From Dyella japonica A8 (GTDB taxonomy: Bacteria; Pseudomonadota; Gammaproteobacteria; Xanthomonadales; Rhodanobacteraceae): a stretch of DNA of 64,000 bases. The DNA lies in assembly GCF_000725385.1 (NCBI RefSeq), contig NZ_CP008884.1:992001-1056000 (forward strand), written 5' to 3'. The notes under the pieces were generated by a model that saw nothing but the letters and a program-made list of their open reading frames with translations, did no database searches and was not told the DNA's origin. This document shows positions 16,533 through 26,230 of this stretch, in pieces. Both the position numbers and the translations under genes were made by a program. Position 1 is the stretch's first letter. Every line of letters begins with the position of its first letter.

Positions 16533-17450
16533 ATGTTCTTCCGCAATCTCACGCTGTTCCGCTTTTCCCCCGCCGTTGCCGACGACCTGAACCGCCTCGA
16601 TGAGGTGCTGGGCGAGTACCGCCTGCGCCCCTGCGGCCCCATGGAAATGGGCACCAAGGGTTTCGTGCCGCCGGTGGGCCGGGGCGAGGAAGCCGCGCTC
16701 ACCCACGTCGTGCACGCCTGCACCATGGTTACCGTGGGCAGCGAGGACAAACTCCTTCCCGGCGCCGTGGTGAACGACGAACTTCACCGCCGTGTGCAGA
16801 AGATCGCCGAAGAAGAAGGCCGCAAGGTCGGCGGTCGCGAGCGCAAGCGCCTGAAGGAGGACGTGCTCAACGAGCTGGTGCCGCGTGCCTTCATCCGCAG
16901 CTCGCGCCAGCGTGCCTACGTGGACAAGAAGAACGGCTGGCTGGTGCTGGACACCTCCAGTCGCAAGTCCGCTGAGAACACGCTCACCCAGATGCGCGAG
17001 GCGCTGGGCAGCTTCCCGGCCGTGCCGCTGGCGCCGGAAGAGGGCCCGCGCGTGCTCATGACCGACTGGCTGGCCAACGGCAACCTGCCGGCCGGGCTGG
17101 CCTTCGGCGACGAGGTGGAGCTGCGCGACCCCGCCTCGGCCACCGGCGCCATCGCCAAGTGCCGCCGCCAGGACCTGGACGGCGAGGAAGTGAAGGAACA
17201 CCTGCGCAACGGCAAACAGGTGTTCCAGCTCGGTCTCACCTTCGATGAGCGCATGAGCTTCGTGCTGGGCGAGGACCTGATCGTCCGCAAGCTCAAGTTC
17301 CTCGACGTGGTGGTCGACGAACTGGGCGACAGCCACCCGGACGCCGCCGCCGAGGCCGACGCCACCTTCGCCCTGCTCACGCTGGAGCTGGAGCGCCTGC
17401 TCGGCAAGCTGGAGGAGTGGTTCGGCCTGCCGCGTCCCGCCGAGGCCTGA
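16533..17450 (+). CDS. rdgC: Recombination-associated protein RdgC
   Basis: A 305-residue protein matching RdgC in length and sequence (MFFRNLTLFRF start, MEMGTKGFVPP near residue 38, VLMTDWLANG near 170). RdgC forms a ring around double-stranded DNA and restrains RecA activity. The C-terminal third is acidic. ATG 16533 follows directly after the family A repeat, so the promoter probably lies in or before that repeat. The 138-bp gap downstream shows nothing distinctive. Confidence 0.95.
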   Translation: MFFRNLTLFRFSPAVADDLNRLDEVLGEYRLRPCGPMEMGTKGFVPPVGRGEEAALTHVVHACTMVTVGSEDKLLPGAVVNDELHRRVQKIAEEEGRKVGGRERKRLKEDVLNELVPRAFIRSSRQRAYVDKKNGWLVLDTSSRKSAENTLTQMREALGSFPAVPLAPEEGPRVLMTDWLANGNLPAGLAFGDEVELRDPASATGAIAKCRRQDLDGEEVKEHLRNGKQVFQLGLTFDERMSFVLGEDLIVRKLKFLDVVVDELGDSHPDAAAEADATFALLTLELERLLGKLEEWFGLPRPAEA

Positions 17451-17588
17451 GCCGTTCAGCCTGGGCCGCCCTGACCGTATGGTCCGGGCGGTCACAGGGC
17501 CGTCTTGCGAAGCCTGCATGCTCCCCCCACATTTCCTTTGGGACACTAGTCGGCCTGGACGCCACTCGTAGTCGTAGTAGGGCGGAAC

Positions 17589-18359
17589 ATGACGCAGCAC
17601 CTCGAAGGCGATTGGCTTGAACTGGCCACCGCAAGCGGCAGCACTATCCGTGTGCTCAAGGCCGCGCATCCGCGCGCACGCCGCTTGCGCCTCACCGTGA
17701 CGCCCAAGGGCGCGCGTGTGTCGTATCCGCACGGCACGCATCCCGCGCAGGTGAGCGCGTTCCTGCGCCATCACGCCGACTGGCTGGAGCGCAAGCTCGA
17801 CGAGTTGCACCTCATCGTCAAACCCGTGCCGCCGCTGCGCTTCGGTACGCCCACGGAATTCCCGCTGCGTGGCGAAACCGTGCAGCTCGATTGGGCCGAT
17901 GGCCCGTATCCGAAAGTCGAAGCGGGCGAGGGCACGCTCACGCTGGTGATACCCCGGCCGCACACGCGGGCGTTGCCCGTCGCACGCGGATTGCTCGCCT
18001 CATACCTCGAATCGCAGATCCGCCGCGACGTGGCACGTTGGCTCGCGGGCTACGTGCCGCAGCTAGGCCTCGCACCCACCGCGTTGCGCGTGCGCCCCAT
18101 GAAAAGCCTGTGGGGCAGCCTGGACACGCGCGACCGCATCAACCTCGATCTCGCCCTCGCGCTCGCGCCGCCCAATGCGCTGCGCTACGTGCTCGCGCAC
18201 GAACTCTGCCACCTCAAGGTGCGCAGCCACGCGCCGCGTTTCTGGCAGCAGGTGGAAGGCCTGTTCCCAGAGTGGCGTGAGCAGCGCGACTGGCTGCGGC
18301 TCAACGGGGCGTGGCTGAAGACCGAACTCGATCGTTTGATTGCCGACGTGGCGGACTGA
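17589..18359 (+). CDS. DUF45/YgjP-like zinc metallopeptidase
   Basis: A 256-residue protein of the SprT/YgjP group. The zinc site is HELCH at 204-208 with a third histidine at 214 (KVRSHAPRFW), then the typical WxxVEGLFPEWREQRDWL tail. N-terminal beta-rich region (RRLRLTVTPKGARVSYPHG) as in the family. Such proteins are predicted cytoplasmic metallopeptidases of unknown substrate. The ATG lacks a strong Shine-Dalgarno. Confidence 0.88.
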   Translation: MTQHLEGDWLELATASGSTIRVLKAAHPRARRLRLTVTPKGARVSYPHGTHPAQVSAFLRHHADWLERKLDELHLIVKPVPPLRFGTPTEFPLRGETVQLDWADGPYPKVEAGEGTLTLVIPRPHTRALPVARGLLASYLESQIRRDVARWLAGYVPQLGLAPTALRVRPMKSLWGSLDTRDRINLDLALALAPPNALRYVLAHELCHLKVRSHAPRFWQQVEGLFPEWREQRDWLRLNGAWLKTELDRLIADVAD

Positions 18360-18538
18360 GGGCCTTGGCCTTCGGCGCATCACTCTTGCCTGCGTGAGCA
18401 TGGCTGCGCGGCAAGGTGCATGGCGACAACGGACGTCCACCGGCGGGGCGCACCAGCCCGGTCGGATGACAACTGCCACTTGTGACATCGTCCTGGCGGC
18501 AGGATTCTGTGCTCCGGACGATCACGTGGAGACGAGCC

Positions 18539-19117
18539 ATGGAGTTGCCGATCGCGCAGGTCATTGAAGCATCGTGGATGCTGTTTCTCCTGTACTGGTT
18601 GTGGGGGTGGCGTCGCGTCAAGGACGCCAGTCGCAGCGAGCCCATCCTGCCGCGACTGCTCAAATATTGGCTGCCGCTGGCCGTGGCCGTGCTGTTGATC
18701 AGCCCCCGCGAGTGGCTTCATGGCACCTGGCTCGGCTCGCGCATGTATCCGGAAAGCGTCGCCATCGCTCTGCTGGGCGCCTTGCTCACCTTGCTGGGCG
18801 TCGTCTTTGCGTGTTGGGCGCGCCATGTGCTCGGACGCAACTGGAGCTCAGTGGTTCAGGTGAAGCAAGGCCACGAATTGATTCAGAGCGGTCCCTATCG
18901 CTGGGTGCGCCATCCCATCTACACCGGCATGCTGCTGGCGTTCGTGGGAACGGGCACGGCGATCGGAGAATGGCGTAGCGCGATAGCCGTGCTGATCGTG
19001 GCCACGTCGTTCTGGTTCAAGCTGCGGCTGGAGGAGCGTTGGATGCGCGAGAGCTTCGGCGCCACCTACGTGCAATACATGCAGCGCACGAAGGCTTTGA
19101 TTCCCGGGCTGCTGTAG
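18539..19117 (+). CDS. Isoprenylcysteine carboxyl methyltransferase-like membrane protein
   Basis: A 192-residue protein with about five hydrophobic helices and the ICMT/PEMT SAM-binding signature GPYRWVRHPIYTGML followed by the LRLEERWMRESFGATYVQY tail. Eukaryotic relatives methylate prenylated cysteines; bacterial members have other, mostly unknown, substrates. ATG 18539 (MELPIAQVI) preceded by GGAG is preferred over upstream in-frame ATGs with no homology. The 179-bp gap before it shows no other gene. Confidence 0.85.
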   Translation: MELPIAQVIEASWMLFLLYWLWGWRRVKDASRSEPILPRLLKYWLPLAVAVLLISPREWLHGTWLGSRMYPESVAIALLGALLTLLGVVFACWARHVLGRNWSSVVQVKQGHELIQSGPYRWVRHPIYTGMLLAFVGTGTAIGEWRSAIAVLIVATSFWFKLRLEERWMRESFGATYVQYMQRTKALIPGLL

Positions 19118-19157
19118 CGGAAGCGCCGGGTGGCGGCGAAGCCATCCGGCGACACGG

Positions 19158-20162
19158 TCAGTGCGACAGCGCAAACCCCGTGATGATGCGCGCCGTTTCC
19201 TCGGGCTTCTCCACATTCGGCATGTGGTTGCAGCCGGTCAGCATGCTGGTGCTGATCGCGCTGGCATTCTTCAGGCCGTTGCGCAGGCTGTCGAGTGCGG
19301 AGATGTCGATGATCTTGTCGTCATGGCACCACAGGCCGAGCACTGGCATCTGCAGCTGGTCGAGGCGGTTCTGCAGCGACAGGTACTGCGAGGGCTCGCG
19401 TAGTTCGTTGAAGGTGTGATCGATGAAAGCGCGGTCTTTCTGGTTGCGTGCGATCAGTACGTCCTGGAAGCGGCCGGGAAGGTCCAGCGGCTTGGCGAAG
19501 GCCCACGCGGTGGCCTTGGCGAACTGCTCGCGGTTGTCGAACACGAATGGGTTGGTGCCGGACTTGGCCAGGCGCGAGAAGTCGTTTTCATTGGCCTTCA
19601 GGCCGAACGAATCGATCAGCACGAGTTCGGCGACGTGCTCCGGGTGCTCGGCGGCGTAGGTGCCGGCGATGGCGCCGCCCATCGAGTGGCCGATCAGCAC
19701 CAGCTTCGGAAGGTGCAGCGCTTCCATGAAGCCCTGCAGGCGCGAGACCTGCGCATCGATGTTGTAGCTGGCGCCATCGACACGGGTGGACTCGCCCCAG
19801 CCCGGCAGGTCCGGCGCGATCACGTGGAAATGCGGTGACAGCTGTTCCATCTGCTTCATCCACACTTCCTTGCTGGCGGCAAAGCCGTGCAGCATCAGCA
19901 GCGTGGGGCCTTCGCCACCCTCGTAGTAGACCCATGTGGTGTCGCCCACCTGCACGGAATGCTTGTCCACGTGCGCGGACATGGCCTCGCGCTTGATCTC
20001 GGCGCTCATCAGCCATTGCGGCGCAAACAGGTACGAGCCGCCCAGCACCACGGCGAGCACGAGGGCGACGAAGCCGAGGAACTTGAGCCGGCGCAGGGCG
20101 AGCCGCTGCCATAGCGGGCGCGTCGGGGCGGGCGTGACAGGCGTCGTTTTCTTGGTGGCCAT
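19158..20162 (-). CDS. Membrane-anchored alpha/beta hydrolase
   Basis: A 334-residue protein. One helix at about residues 28-46 follows a basic N-terminus, indicating inner-membrane anchoring with the enzyme in the periplasm. The hydrolase fold shows the oxyanion segment LMLHGFAASKEVW, the nucleophile elbow GHSMGG (S160), a candidate acid in GLWCHDDKIID, and the catalytic histidine in GCNHMPNVEKPEE. The substrate (lipid or other ester) is unknown. It lies downstream of the M1 aminopeptidase on the same strand, separated by a strong hairpin. Confidence 0.85.
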   Translation of the reverse strand: MATKKTTPVTPAPTRPLWQRLALRRLKFLGFVALVLAVVLGGSYLFAPQWLMSAEIKREAMSAHVDKHSVQVGDTTWVYYEGGEGPTLLMLHGFAASKEVWMKQMEQLSPHFHVIAPDLPGWGESTRVDGASYNIDAQVSRLQGFMEALHLPKLVLIGHSMGGAIAGTYAAEHPEHVAELVLIDSFGLKANENDFSRLAKSGTNPFVFDNREQFAKATAWAFAKPLDLPGRFQDVLIARNQKDRAFIDHTFNELREPSQYLSLQNRLDQLQMPVLGLWCHDDKIIDISALDSLRNGLKNASAISTSMLTGCNHMPNVEKPEETARIITGFALSH

Positions 20163-20202
20163 GGGGAAACCGGTGATGGGGAGCGCAGCTATCGATGGCG
20201 GC

Positions 20203-20230
20203 GCGCGCCTCCTTTTGCAAGGAGGCGCGC
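20203..20230 (-). terminator. GC-rich hairpin between the M1 peptidase and hydrolase genes
   Basis: A perfect 10-bp stem, GCGCGCCTCC / GGAGGCGCGC, with an 8-nt loop immediately after the M1 stop. There is no good U-tract on the minus strand, so it may act as a terminator or as an mRNA-stabilising processing site. Confidence 0.5.
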
Positions 20231-20237
20231 GTCCGGC

Positions 20238-22094
20238 TTACTTCTTGTCGCCCTTCTTCGCCTTGGCGAACAGCGATTCCACCGCGTCCTGCGTCAGCGG
20301 GTGGTAGCCGTTCTTCGCCTTGGCGTAGACCTGCTCGGCGTAGGCGAGGCCATCCGGCGTCTTCACGAAGGCGCGGTACAGCGGCATGGTCAGGTACAGG
20401 CGGCCGATGCGTGTCATGTGCTCGGCGGCTGCCGGCCACACGTCCTTGTCGCCGGCAGCGATGGCGTGGCTGTACCAGCGCATGCCGATCTCCGCGTTCG
20501 GCGTGCCGGTGAGGTGCCAGGCGGCGTCGATCTGCTTGATCTTGTCCAGCGGCGTCACGTCCGGCAGGCCGTCGAGGAAGTACATCCACTCCTGCGTGTT
20601 CCAGCTCTTCGCGTCGAGCTTGTCGGCGGCGAGCGAGCCGGCGAGGAACGAGGCGCGTGCCTTGTCGATGGCGTTGAAGCGCGGCGAATCCGGCAGCGGC
20701 GCATCCTTCGGCACGCCCGGCTCGTACACCCACTGCTTCACTTCATCCCAGCTCATCTTGCCGGGGTTCTTGTCGAACAGATTGGCCTTCAGGTAATCCA
20801 GCATCTGTTCCGTGGTGATGCTCTGGAACGCGAAGTGCGCGAAGTAACCCTTCAGATACGCATCGAACGTCTCGCGACCAAAGCGCTGCTCCAGCGTGCG
20901 CAGGAACCAGCTGCCCTTGTCGTAAGGCACTTCGGAAATGGAATCGTCGGCGCCGATGCCGGGCTTCGGCGCGAGGCGCTGTGCGTTCTCCGGCATGTCC
21001 TTCAGGTTCTTCTGCAGGCCGCGCGCCGAGATCAGCGCTTCTTCGTCGGCCAGCGCCTTGCCGTAGACGGCTTCGGTGATGCGGCCCTGCACGTAGGTGG
21101 TGAAACCCTCATTGAGCCAGATGTCGCGCCACGCGGCGCTGGTCACCAGGTTGCCCGACCACGAGTGGGCCAGCTCATGCGAAATCACCGACACCAAGCT
21201 CTTGTCGCCCACCAGCAGGGTCGGCGTGGCGAAGGTCATGTTCGGGTTTTCCATGCCGCCGAACGGGAACGACGGCGGCAGCACCAGCAGGTCGTAGCGA
21301 CCCCAGGCGTACGGGCCGTACAGTGCCTCGGCGGCCTTGATCAGCTTCTCGGTGTCCTCGAATTCCTTCGCGGCCTTGCCGACCACGCTGGGCTCCGCAT
21401 AGACGGCCGAACGCGGGCCGGTTTCCTTCGCCGCGATATCGCCTGCCGCGATGGCCAGCAGGTAGGAGGAAATCGGATGCGGCTGGCTGAACGTGAAGTC
21501 GCCATCCAGCGGATGGTTGGCGTCGTTCAGTGCGCTCATCACCACGCGCACGTCCTTCGGTGCGCTGACGTGGGCGTCATAGGTGAAGCGGACAGCCGGC
21601 GAATCCTGCAGCGGCACCCACGAGCGCGCGTGGATGGATTCGGACTGCGAGAACATGAAGGGCAGCTTCTTGTCCGCCGTCTGCTCCGGCGTCAGCCACT
21701 GCAGGCCCGACGCGGTCGGCACCGTGGTGTAGACGATGCGCACCTGGGCCGGATGCTGCGGCGTGGCGATGGTGAGCTTGCTGCCCAGTTCCTTGTCGCG
21801 CGGCGCCAGTGCGTACTTCAGCGCGCTCGCCTTGCCCGCGGCGTCGATGCCTTCGACGCTGGCGATCTTCAGGTCGCGCGTATCCAGCACCAGCGACTGC
21901 GCCTTCGCATCCTTCCAGTCCAGCTTCAGCGTGGCCTGGCCATCGAGCTGCTTGTGCGGGAAGTCGACCTTCAGGTCCAGGTCCAGATGGGTCACACGGA
22001 CCTGGTCGGGCTGGGCGTAGGAATGCGGGTCGGCGGCGAGGGCACTCAGCGGCAGCGCGAGCGCGCCGAAGGCGAGGAGGTGGAACGGGCGCAT
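20238..22094 (-). CDS. M1 family aminopeptidase, exported (leukotriene-A4-hydrolase-like)
   Basis: A 618-residue zinc aminopeptidase. A signal peptide (MRPFHLLAFGALALPLSALA) opens the chosen start at 22094. The substrate-anchoring exopeptidase motif appears as GGMEN, and the zinc site HELAH at 306-310 pairs with a glutamate at 329 (LNEGF), the HExxH-18-E pattern. The C-terminal helical repeat domain and the order of motifs resemble LTA4-hydrolase-like bacterial aminopeptidases. It trims N-terminal residues from peptides in the periplasm or outside. Confidence 0.92.
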   Translation of the reverse strand: MRPFHLLAFGALALPLSALAADPHSYAQPDQVRVTHLDLDLKVDFPHKQLDGQATLKLDWKDAKAQSLVLDTRDLKIASVEGIDAAGKASALKYALAPRDKELGSKLTIATPQHPAQVRIVYTTVPTASGLQWLTPEQTADKKLPFMFSQSESIHARSWVPLQDSPAVRFTYDAHVSAPKDVRVVMSALNDANHPLDGDFTFSQPHPISSYLLAIAAGDIAAKETGPRSAVYAEPSVVGKAAKEFEDTEKLIKAAEALYGPYAWGRYDLLVLPPSFPFGGMENPNMTFATPTLLVGDKSLVSVISHELAHSWSGNLVTSAAWRDIWLNEGFTTYVQGRITEAVYGKALADEEALISARGLQKNLKDMPENAQRLAPKPGIGADDSISEVPYDKGSWFLRTLEQRFGRETFDAYLKGYFAHFAFQSITTEQMLDYLKANLFDKNPGKMSWDEVKQWVYEPGVPKDAPLPDSPRFNAIDKARASFLAGSLAADKLDAKSWNTQEWMYFLDGLPDVTPLDKIKQIDAAWHLTGTPNAEIGMRWYSHAIAAGDKDVWPAAAEHMTRIGRLYLTMPLYRAFVKTPDGLAYAEQVYAKAKNGYHPLTQDAVESLFAKAKKGDKK

Positions 22095-22225
22095 CGGGGG
22101 TACTCCAAAAGCAGGAGCGCCGAGTATGCCACTGGCGGGCGGGTGGACGCGGGTGTGGATGGTCACCCTGGGTAGGGCGGGCAGGCGGGCAGGCGAGCAA
22201 CGCGGGCAAAGCCTCAGGCCAAGCT

Positions 22226-22361
22226 CGTCATCCCGGCGCAGGCCGGGATCCAGTTTCGTCGGTCCCCGATTCTCGCGATACGACAACCTGTCTGGTTGGC
22301 CACCGTAGGGCGATCACCGTAAACAGCGGCAACTGGATCCCGGCCTGCGTCGGGAAGACGG
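22226..22361. repeat. Family A inverted repeat in the 22095-22417 gap
   Basis: Arms CGTCATCCCGGCGCAGGCCG...CCAG and CTGGATCCCGGCCTGCGTCG...GACGG flank about 80 bp of unique sequence. The 323-bp gap between the EF-hand gene and the M1 gene otherwise shows only GC-rich sequence with no ORF worth calling. Confidence 0.85.
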
Positions 22362-22417
22362 TGAGGGTTAGATATCTTGAGGGAGGAGCCGCGCTCCTCT
22401 CCCGAGCAGGCCTGCAA

Positions 22418-22735
22418 TCAGTGCGTCGAAGCCGCCGGTGCCGGTGCTACCGGGCCGCCGTGCTCCAGCGACTGGATGTACTCGACCACATCCTGCTTGG
22501 ACACCACACCGCGATGGTTCTTGTCGATCGCATCGAAATGGGCGCGGATGAACGGCACGGGGCCTTTCTCCGCCTCTTCCTTCGTCAACAGGCCGTCCTT
22601 GTTCTTGTCGGCGATGTCGAAGTTCTTCATGGCGTTCTTGGCCTGGTTGGCGATGGGGCCAAGGCCCGTCTGCGCATGGCTGGCGGTAACGGCGAAGGCG
22701 GCAAGGGCGGCGGCGATCAGCAGGGTGTTGCGCAT
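22418..22735 (-). CDS. Exported EF-hand calcium-binding protein
   Basis: A 105-residue protein with a signal peptide (MRNTLLIAAALAAFAVTASHA). It has one good EF-hand loop, DKNKDGLLTKEE (acidic or oxygen ligands at positions 1, 3, 5 and 12), and a second degenerate loop, DKNHRGVVSKQD, where the twelfth position is aspartate. A Pro/Ala-rich tail ends the protein. Probably a periplasmic calcium-binding protein; partner unknown. Monocistronic by context, with repeats on both sides. Confidence 0.8.
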   Translation of the reverse strand: MRNTLLIAAALAAFAVTASHAQTGLGPIANQAKNAMKNFDIADKNKDGLLTKEEAEKGPVPFIRAHFDAIDKNHRGVVSKQDVVEYIQSLEHGGPVAPAPAASTH

Positions 22736-22835
22736 GATTGAACTCTCTTCCTGAAAGGCGCGCGGAGTATGTCACCTGAGATGTGAGAGGTTCGTTCGGC
22801 CCATACCAACGCTGGCGTCCGCACTCACGATCCCT

Positions 22836-22908
22836 CTGGGAGCGCACCCTGTGCGCGACGGGCCTTCATCAAGGTAACGGCCGTCGCGCACAGGGTGCGC
22901 TCCCACAG
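22836..22908. repeat. REP-type inverted pair (family B)
   Basis: CTGGGAGCGCACCCTGTGCG and its inverse CGCACAGGGTGCGCTCCCAC, about 30 bp apart, directly after the phosphoesterase stop codon. It could serve as a transcript end. Confidence 0.85.
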
Positions 22909-22920
22909 GTGGGTGTTGGC

Positions 22921-24615
22921 TTACGCGCCCAGCTCCAGCGCGTTGGTAAGGTCGCCCGGGGGCGGCCCGCCCGCGGCGATCATGGCCTCCTCGCGCATGG
23001 TCAGGCCGGGCAGTTTGTCCAGCCCGAAACGGCGCGTGAGGAAGCGTGCGATGGACCCCGTGTCGTAGATGGTGTGGTCCACGTAGCCTTTCCTGGCCAG
23101 CGGCGACACGATGAGCGCGGGAATGCGCGAACCCGGTCCCCAGCGGTCGCCCTTGGGCGGCGCCACGTGATCCCACCAGCCGCCGTTCTCGTCGACGGTG
23201 ATGATCACCAGCGTGTGCTTCCACGCCGGCGACTTCTGCAGGGCGTTCACGATGGTCATCACATGGCGATCGCCCGCATCCACGTCCGAGTAGCCGGCGT
23301 GCATGTTGAGGTCGCCCTGCGGCTTGTAGAAGCTCACGGAAGGCAGGCGGTTGGCCTTGATGTCCGCGAGGAAATGGTTGGTCTTCGCTGTCTCGCCGGT
23401 GCCGGCGTCGCGCAGGTGTTTCGCGCGCGCCTCGGTGCCGGGCGCGAAGCTCTTGAAGTAGTTCAGCGGCTGGTGATGGATCTGGAAATTGGGCCGCTGC
23501 GGAAACTGGTGCTCGTCGCCGTCGCCTTTGCCATCCAGCGCAAGCTGCCACGCGCCGGCGTACCACGCCCAGTCCACGTTCTTTTCCGACAGTGCGTCGC
23601 CGATGGTCTTGTGCACCTGCGGCGGCAGCGTATTGGGGCTGTCTTCCGAAGCCAGTGCCGGGTTCCTGCCGGACTGCGTGCTGGTCGGCTGGTACGGCGG
23701 CATCATCGTGTTCACCGCCCAGAAATCCGGCGTGAGCTGGCTGCGCGAGGCGAACTTGGGCTTGCCGGACATGGCGCTGTCCGGCGAATCCGCGGCGAGC
23801 TTGAGGCGCGGGTCGTCGGCCTTGCCGCTTTCGGTCACGGCGATGTTGAACTGCGCGGGGCTCTTGTCCGCGTCCGGATAGAACGGGGGGTGCGCGGCCA
23901 CCAGATACTGGTGGTTGAGGAACGAGCCGCCAAACGCACCCATGAACCAGTTGTCGCACAGCGTGTACTGGCGCGCGAGCTGCCACAAGCGCAGGTTCGA
24001 GGCGCTGTCCTCGTAGTGGCCCATCACCATCGCGCCGGTGTCGCCCCAGGCGACGAAGCCATCGTTCCTGCCGCCGTTGATCTGGCGCTGGTTCTCGTAG
24101 AAGGCATGCACCAGGTCGCGCGTCACCACGCCATGCGGTAGCGGGTCGCCATCGCCCGTGCGCAGCGCCCACGGCGCGTTCGGCAGGCCGGTGAGGTGTT
24201 CCTCCATCACCTGGTAGGTGCGGTGTTGCACCGTCTGCTTGTGCGGCGCCAGACCGTGCCAGATCGGCGGCAGGGTCTGCAGCACCGAACCATCGCGGTC
24301 GCGCTGCAGGTAGTCCTCGGGCTTCAGTTCGCTGAGCGGCTTTTCAACGCCGGGGAAATTGGCGAACAGATTGTTGAAGCTGCGGTTCTCCAGGTAGATC
24401 ACCACCACCTTCTGTACCTGCTTGCGCAAGGCATCGTCGATGGCCGTCGGCGCGGCGGGCGACGCACCGGGCTTGGCAGCGGCGATGGTTTCGGCACCAC
24501 CCAACGCAAGCGCGGCACCGCCCAGCGCGATGCCGCCAAGCAGGCGGCGGCGCGCAGGGTCTACGGGTGGTTCTTCAGTGACATCGGGGGAATGCGGGGG
24601 CTGGCGTTGGCTCAC
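22921..24615 (-). CDS. Tat-exported phosphoesterase (AcpA / phospholipase C family)
   Basis: A 564-residue protein. The N-terminus has a twin-arginine signal (PARRRLLGGIALGGAALALGG). The family signature VVIYLENRSFNNLF follows near residue 70, and VIITVDENGGWWDHV near residue 445 contains conserved metal/phosphate ligands. Members are acid phosphatases or phosphatidylcholine-cleaving phospholipases C; which activity applies is not clear. The start is a GTG at 24615 overlapping the upstream S10 peptidase stop by 4 bp, implying coupled translation. Confidence 0.87.
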   Translation of the reverse strand: MSQRQPPHSPDVTEEPPVDPARRRLLGGIALGGAALALGGAETIAAAKPGASPAAPTAIDDALRKQVQKVVVIYLENRSFNNLFANFPGVEKPLSELKPEDYLQRDRDGSVLQTLPPIWHGLAPHKQTVQHRTYQVMEEHLTGLPNAPWALRTGDGDPLPHGVVTRDLVHAFYENQRQINGGRNDGFVAWGDTGAMVMGHYEDSASNLRLWQLARQYTLCDNWFMGAFGGSFLNHQYLVAAHPPFYPDADKSPAQFNIAVTESGKADDPRLKLAADSPDSAMSGKPKFASRSQLTPDFWAVNTMMPPYQPTSTQSGRNPALASEDSPNTLPPQVHKTIGDALSEKNVDWAWYAGAWQLALDGKGDGDEHQFPQRPNFQIHHQPLNYFKSFAPGTEARAKHLRDAGTGETAKTNHFLADIKANRLPSVSFYKPQGDLNMHAGYSDVDAGDRHVMTIVNALQKSPAWKHTLVIITVDENGGWWDHVAPPKGDRWGPGSRIPALIVSPLARKGYVDHTIYDTGSIARFLTRRFGLDKLPGLTMREEAMIAAGGPPPGDLTNALELGA

Positions 24616-26177
24616 GGTGCTGCATCGTCGTAGAAACGGGAGAGGTCCGCCTTGGTCTCCTGCAGCGACGCCTGGTCGAGGTAAATCATGTGACCAGAGG
24701 GGTAGAAACCGTAGGAGATGTTCTTGCGTTCGGCCGGTTCGAGCCCAAGGTGGGTGAGGTCGAATTCGGTCGCATAGAACGGCGTGGCGAGGTCATAGTA
24801 CCCGTTTGCCGAGAACACTTTGAGATGCGGATTGCGCCGCATGGCGTCGCCAAGGTCGTCGCCGACATAGGTCGCCTGCAACCAGCCGCCGCTCTTCTTG
24901 CGCTTCCAGTCCCAGTTCTTGCCGATGGCGGCGTAGTTGTTGGGCAGGTAGGCGCGGTCGTCGGTGAACTTCAGTTCCGTCGCGGCATACTGGTTGAACG
25001 CCGCCACATAGGCGCCCGTGATGGCGTCGCTGGCGGTATCGCCGTCGGGCGTCTCGCCGGCGGCGTCGGGGTCGATACCCTGGAAACGGCCGTCCAGACG
25101 TCCCACCGTCAGCCGCTCGTTGCGCAGCAGCTCCTTGCGGAAGCGGCTGGGGCTCACACGCAGGTTCGCCTCCTTGATGTACTGCGGGGAGATACCGAGA
25201 TAGCGGCTCATCTGGTTGGCCACGCGGTCGGCCTCCGCCGGATCGATGGCGTCGCCCTTGGCCAGTGCCAGCGTGTAGTCGCCCGAAGCAAAGCGGCGCA
25301 CCTCGTCGAGGAAGCTTTTGATGTCCGCCGGCTTGTTCGACACCTTGTTGTGATACCAGGCAATGGCCGCTTCGGTCGGCAGGTTCACCACATAGCCATG
25401 GTCGATGCCCGGCGCCGCGACGGAGAAATCGAGAATCGACGACATCAGGATGACGCCGTTCAATTCCATGCCGCTCTCCTGCAACGACTTCACCAGCACG
25501 GCCGAGCGCGTGGTGCCGTAGCTTTCGCCGAACAGGAACTTCGGCGAGTTCCAGCGGTTGTTCACGCTGATGTAGCGGGTCACGAACTTGTTGAACGCCT
25601 CGGCATCCTGGTCCACGCCCCACACGTCCTTGCCCTCGGTCTTGCCGACCAGACGCGAATAACCCGTGCCCGGCGCATCGATGAAGACCAGGTCGCTCTT
25701 GTCCAGCAGGCTCTGCTCGTTCGGCACCCAGTGGTAAGGCGCGGGCGGAATCGGCTTGTCGCCGTCGTTGGCCACGCGCACCGGGCCGAACGAGCCCATG
25801 TGCAGCCACATCGACGAGGAGCCAGGGCCGCCGTTGTAGAAGAACGTTACCGGACGCTTGCTGTTCTTGCCGCCGTCCGCCGTGTAGGCGACGTAGAAGA
25901 AGCTCACCGTCGGCTTGCCCTTGTCGTCGCGGATGGTCAGGCGGCCTGCGGTGGCGGTGTAGCTGATAGTGCGGTTGCCCACGCGCACGCTGTGCTTGGT
26001 CACCGAAGCATGCTCGGGCGGTGCGGGCTGTTCGTTCTCGTCGGTCTTCTTGTCTTTGTCCTTGTCGCCTTGTTCGGACTTGGGCGCGTCCTTGGGCGAG
26101 TCGGCGGCGTGCAGCGGCAAGCTGCCCAGGGCGAGAAGGGTGGCGAGAGCGAGCGTGGCAAAGGGGAGTTGGCGCAT
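24612..26177 (-). CDS. S10 family serine carboxypeptidase, exported (paralog 1)
   Basis: A 521-residue enzyme. Signal peptide MRQLPFATLALATLLALG..HAA, then a charged Lys/Asp/Glu linker (residues ~25-45). The catalytic triad is Ser in GESYGT (S219), Asp in NGYYDLATPF and His in YPSGHMIY near the C-terminus; the oxyanion segment is NGGPGSSSMW. It cleaves C-terminal residues from peptides. Closely similar to the next gene upstream (26343-27884), so the pair is a tandem duplication. ATG 26177 is chosen by the signal peptide. Confidence 0.92.
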   Translation of the reverse strand: MRQLPFATLALATLLALGSLPLHAADSPKDAPKSEQGDKDKDKKTDENEQPAPPEHASVTKHSVRVGNRTISYTATAGRLTIRDDKGKPTVSFFYVAYTADGGKNSKRPVTFFYNGGPGSSSMWLHMGSFGPVRVANDGDKPIPPAPYHWVPNEQSLLDKSDLVFIDAPGTGYSRLVGKTEGKDVWGVDQDAEAFNKFVTRYISVNNRWNSPKFLFGESYGTTRSAVLVKSLQESGMELNGVILMSSILDFSVAAPGIDHGYVVNLPTEAAIAWYHNKVSNKPADIKSFLDEVRRFASGDYTLALAKGDAIDPAEADRVANQMSRYLGISPQYIKEANLRVSPSRFRKELLRNERLTVGRLDGRFQGIDPDAAGETPDGDTASDAITGAYVAAFNQYAATELKFTDDRAYLPNNYAAIGKNWDWKRKKSGGWLQATYVGDDLGDAMRRNPHLKVFSANGYYDLATPFYATEFDLTHLGLEPAERKNISYGFYPSGHMIYLDQASLQETKADLSRFYDDAAP

Positions 26178-26230
26178 GTGGGTGTGTCCTTGGAGCCGGT
26201 TCACGGACTTCGTGAGTATGTCTTCCTCAC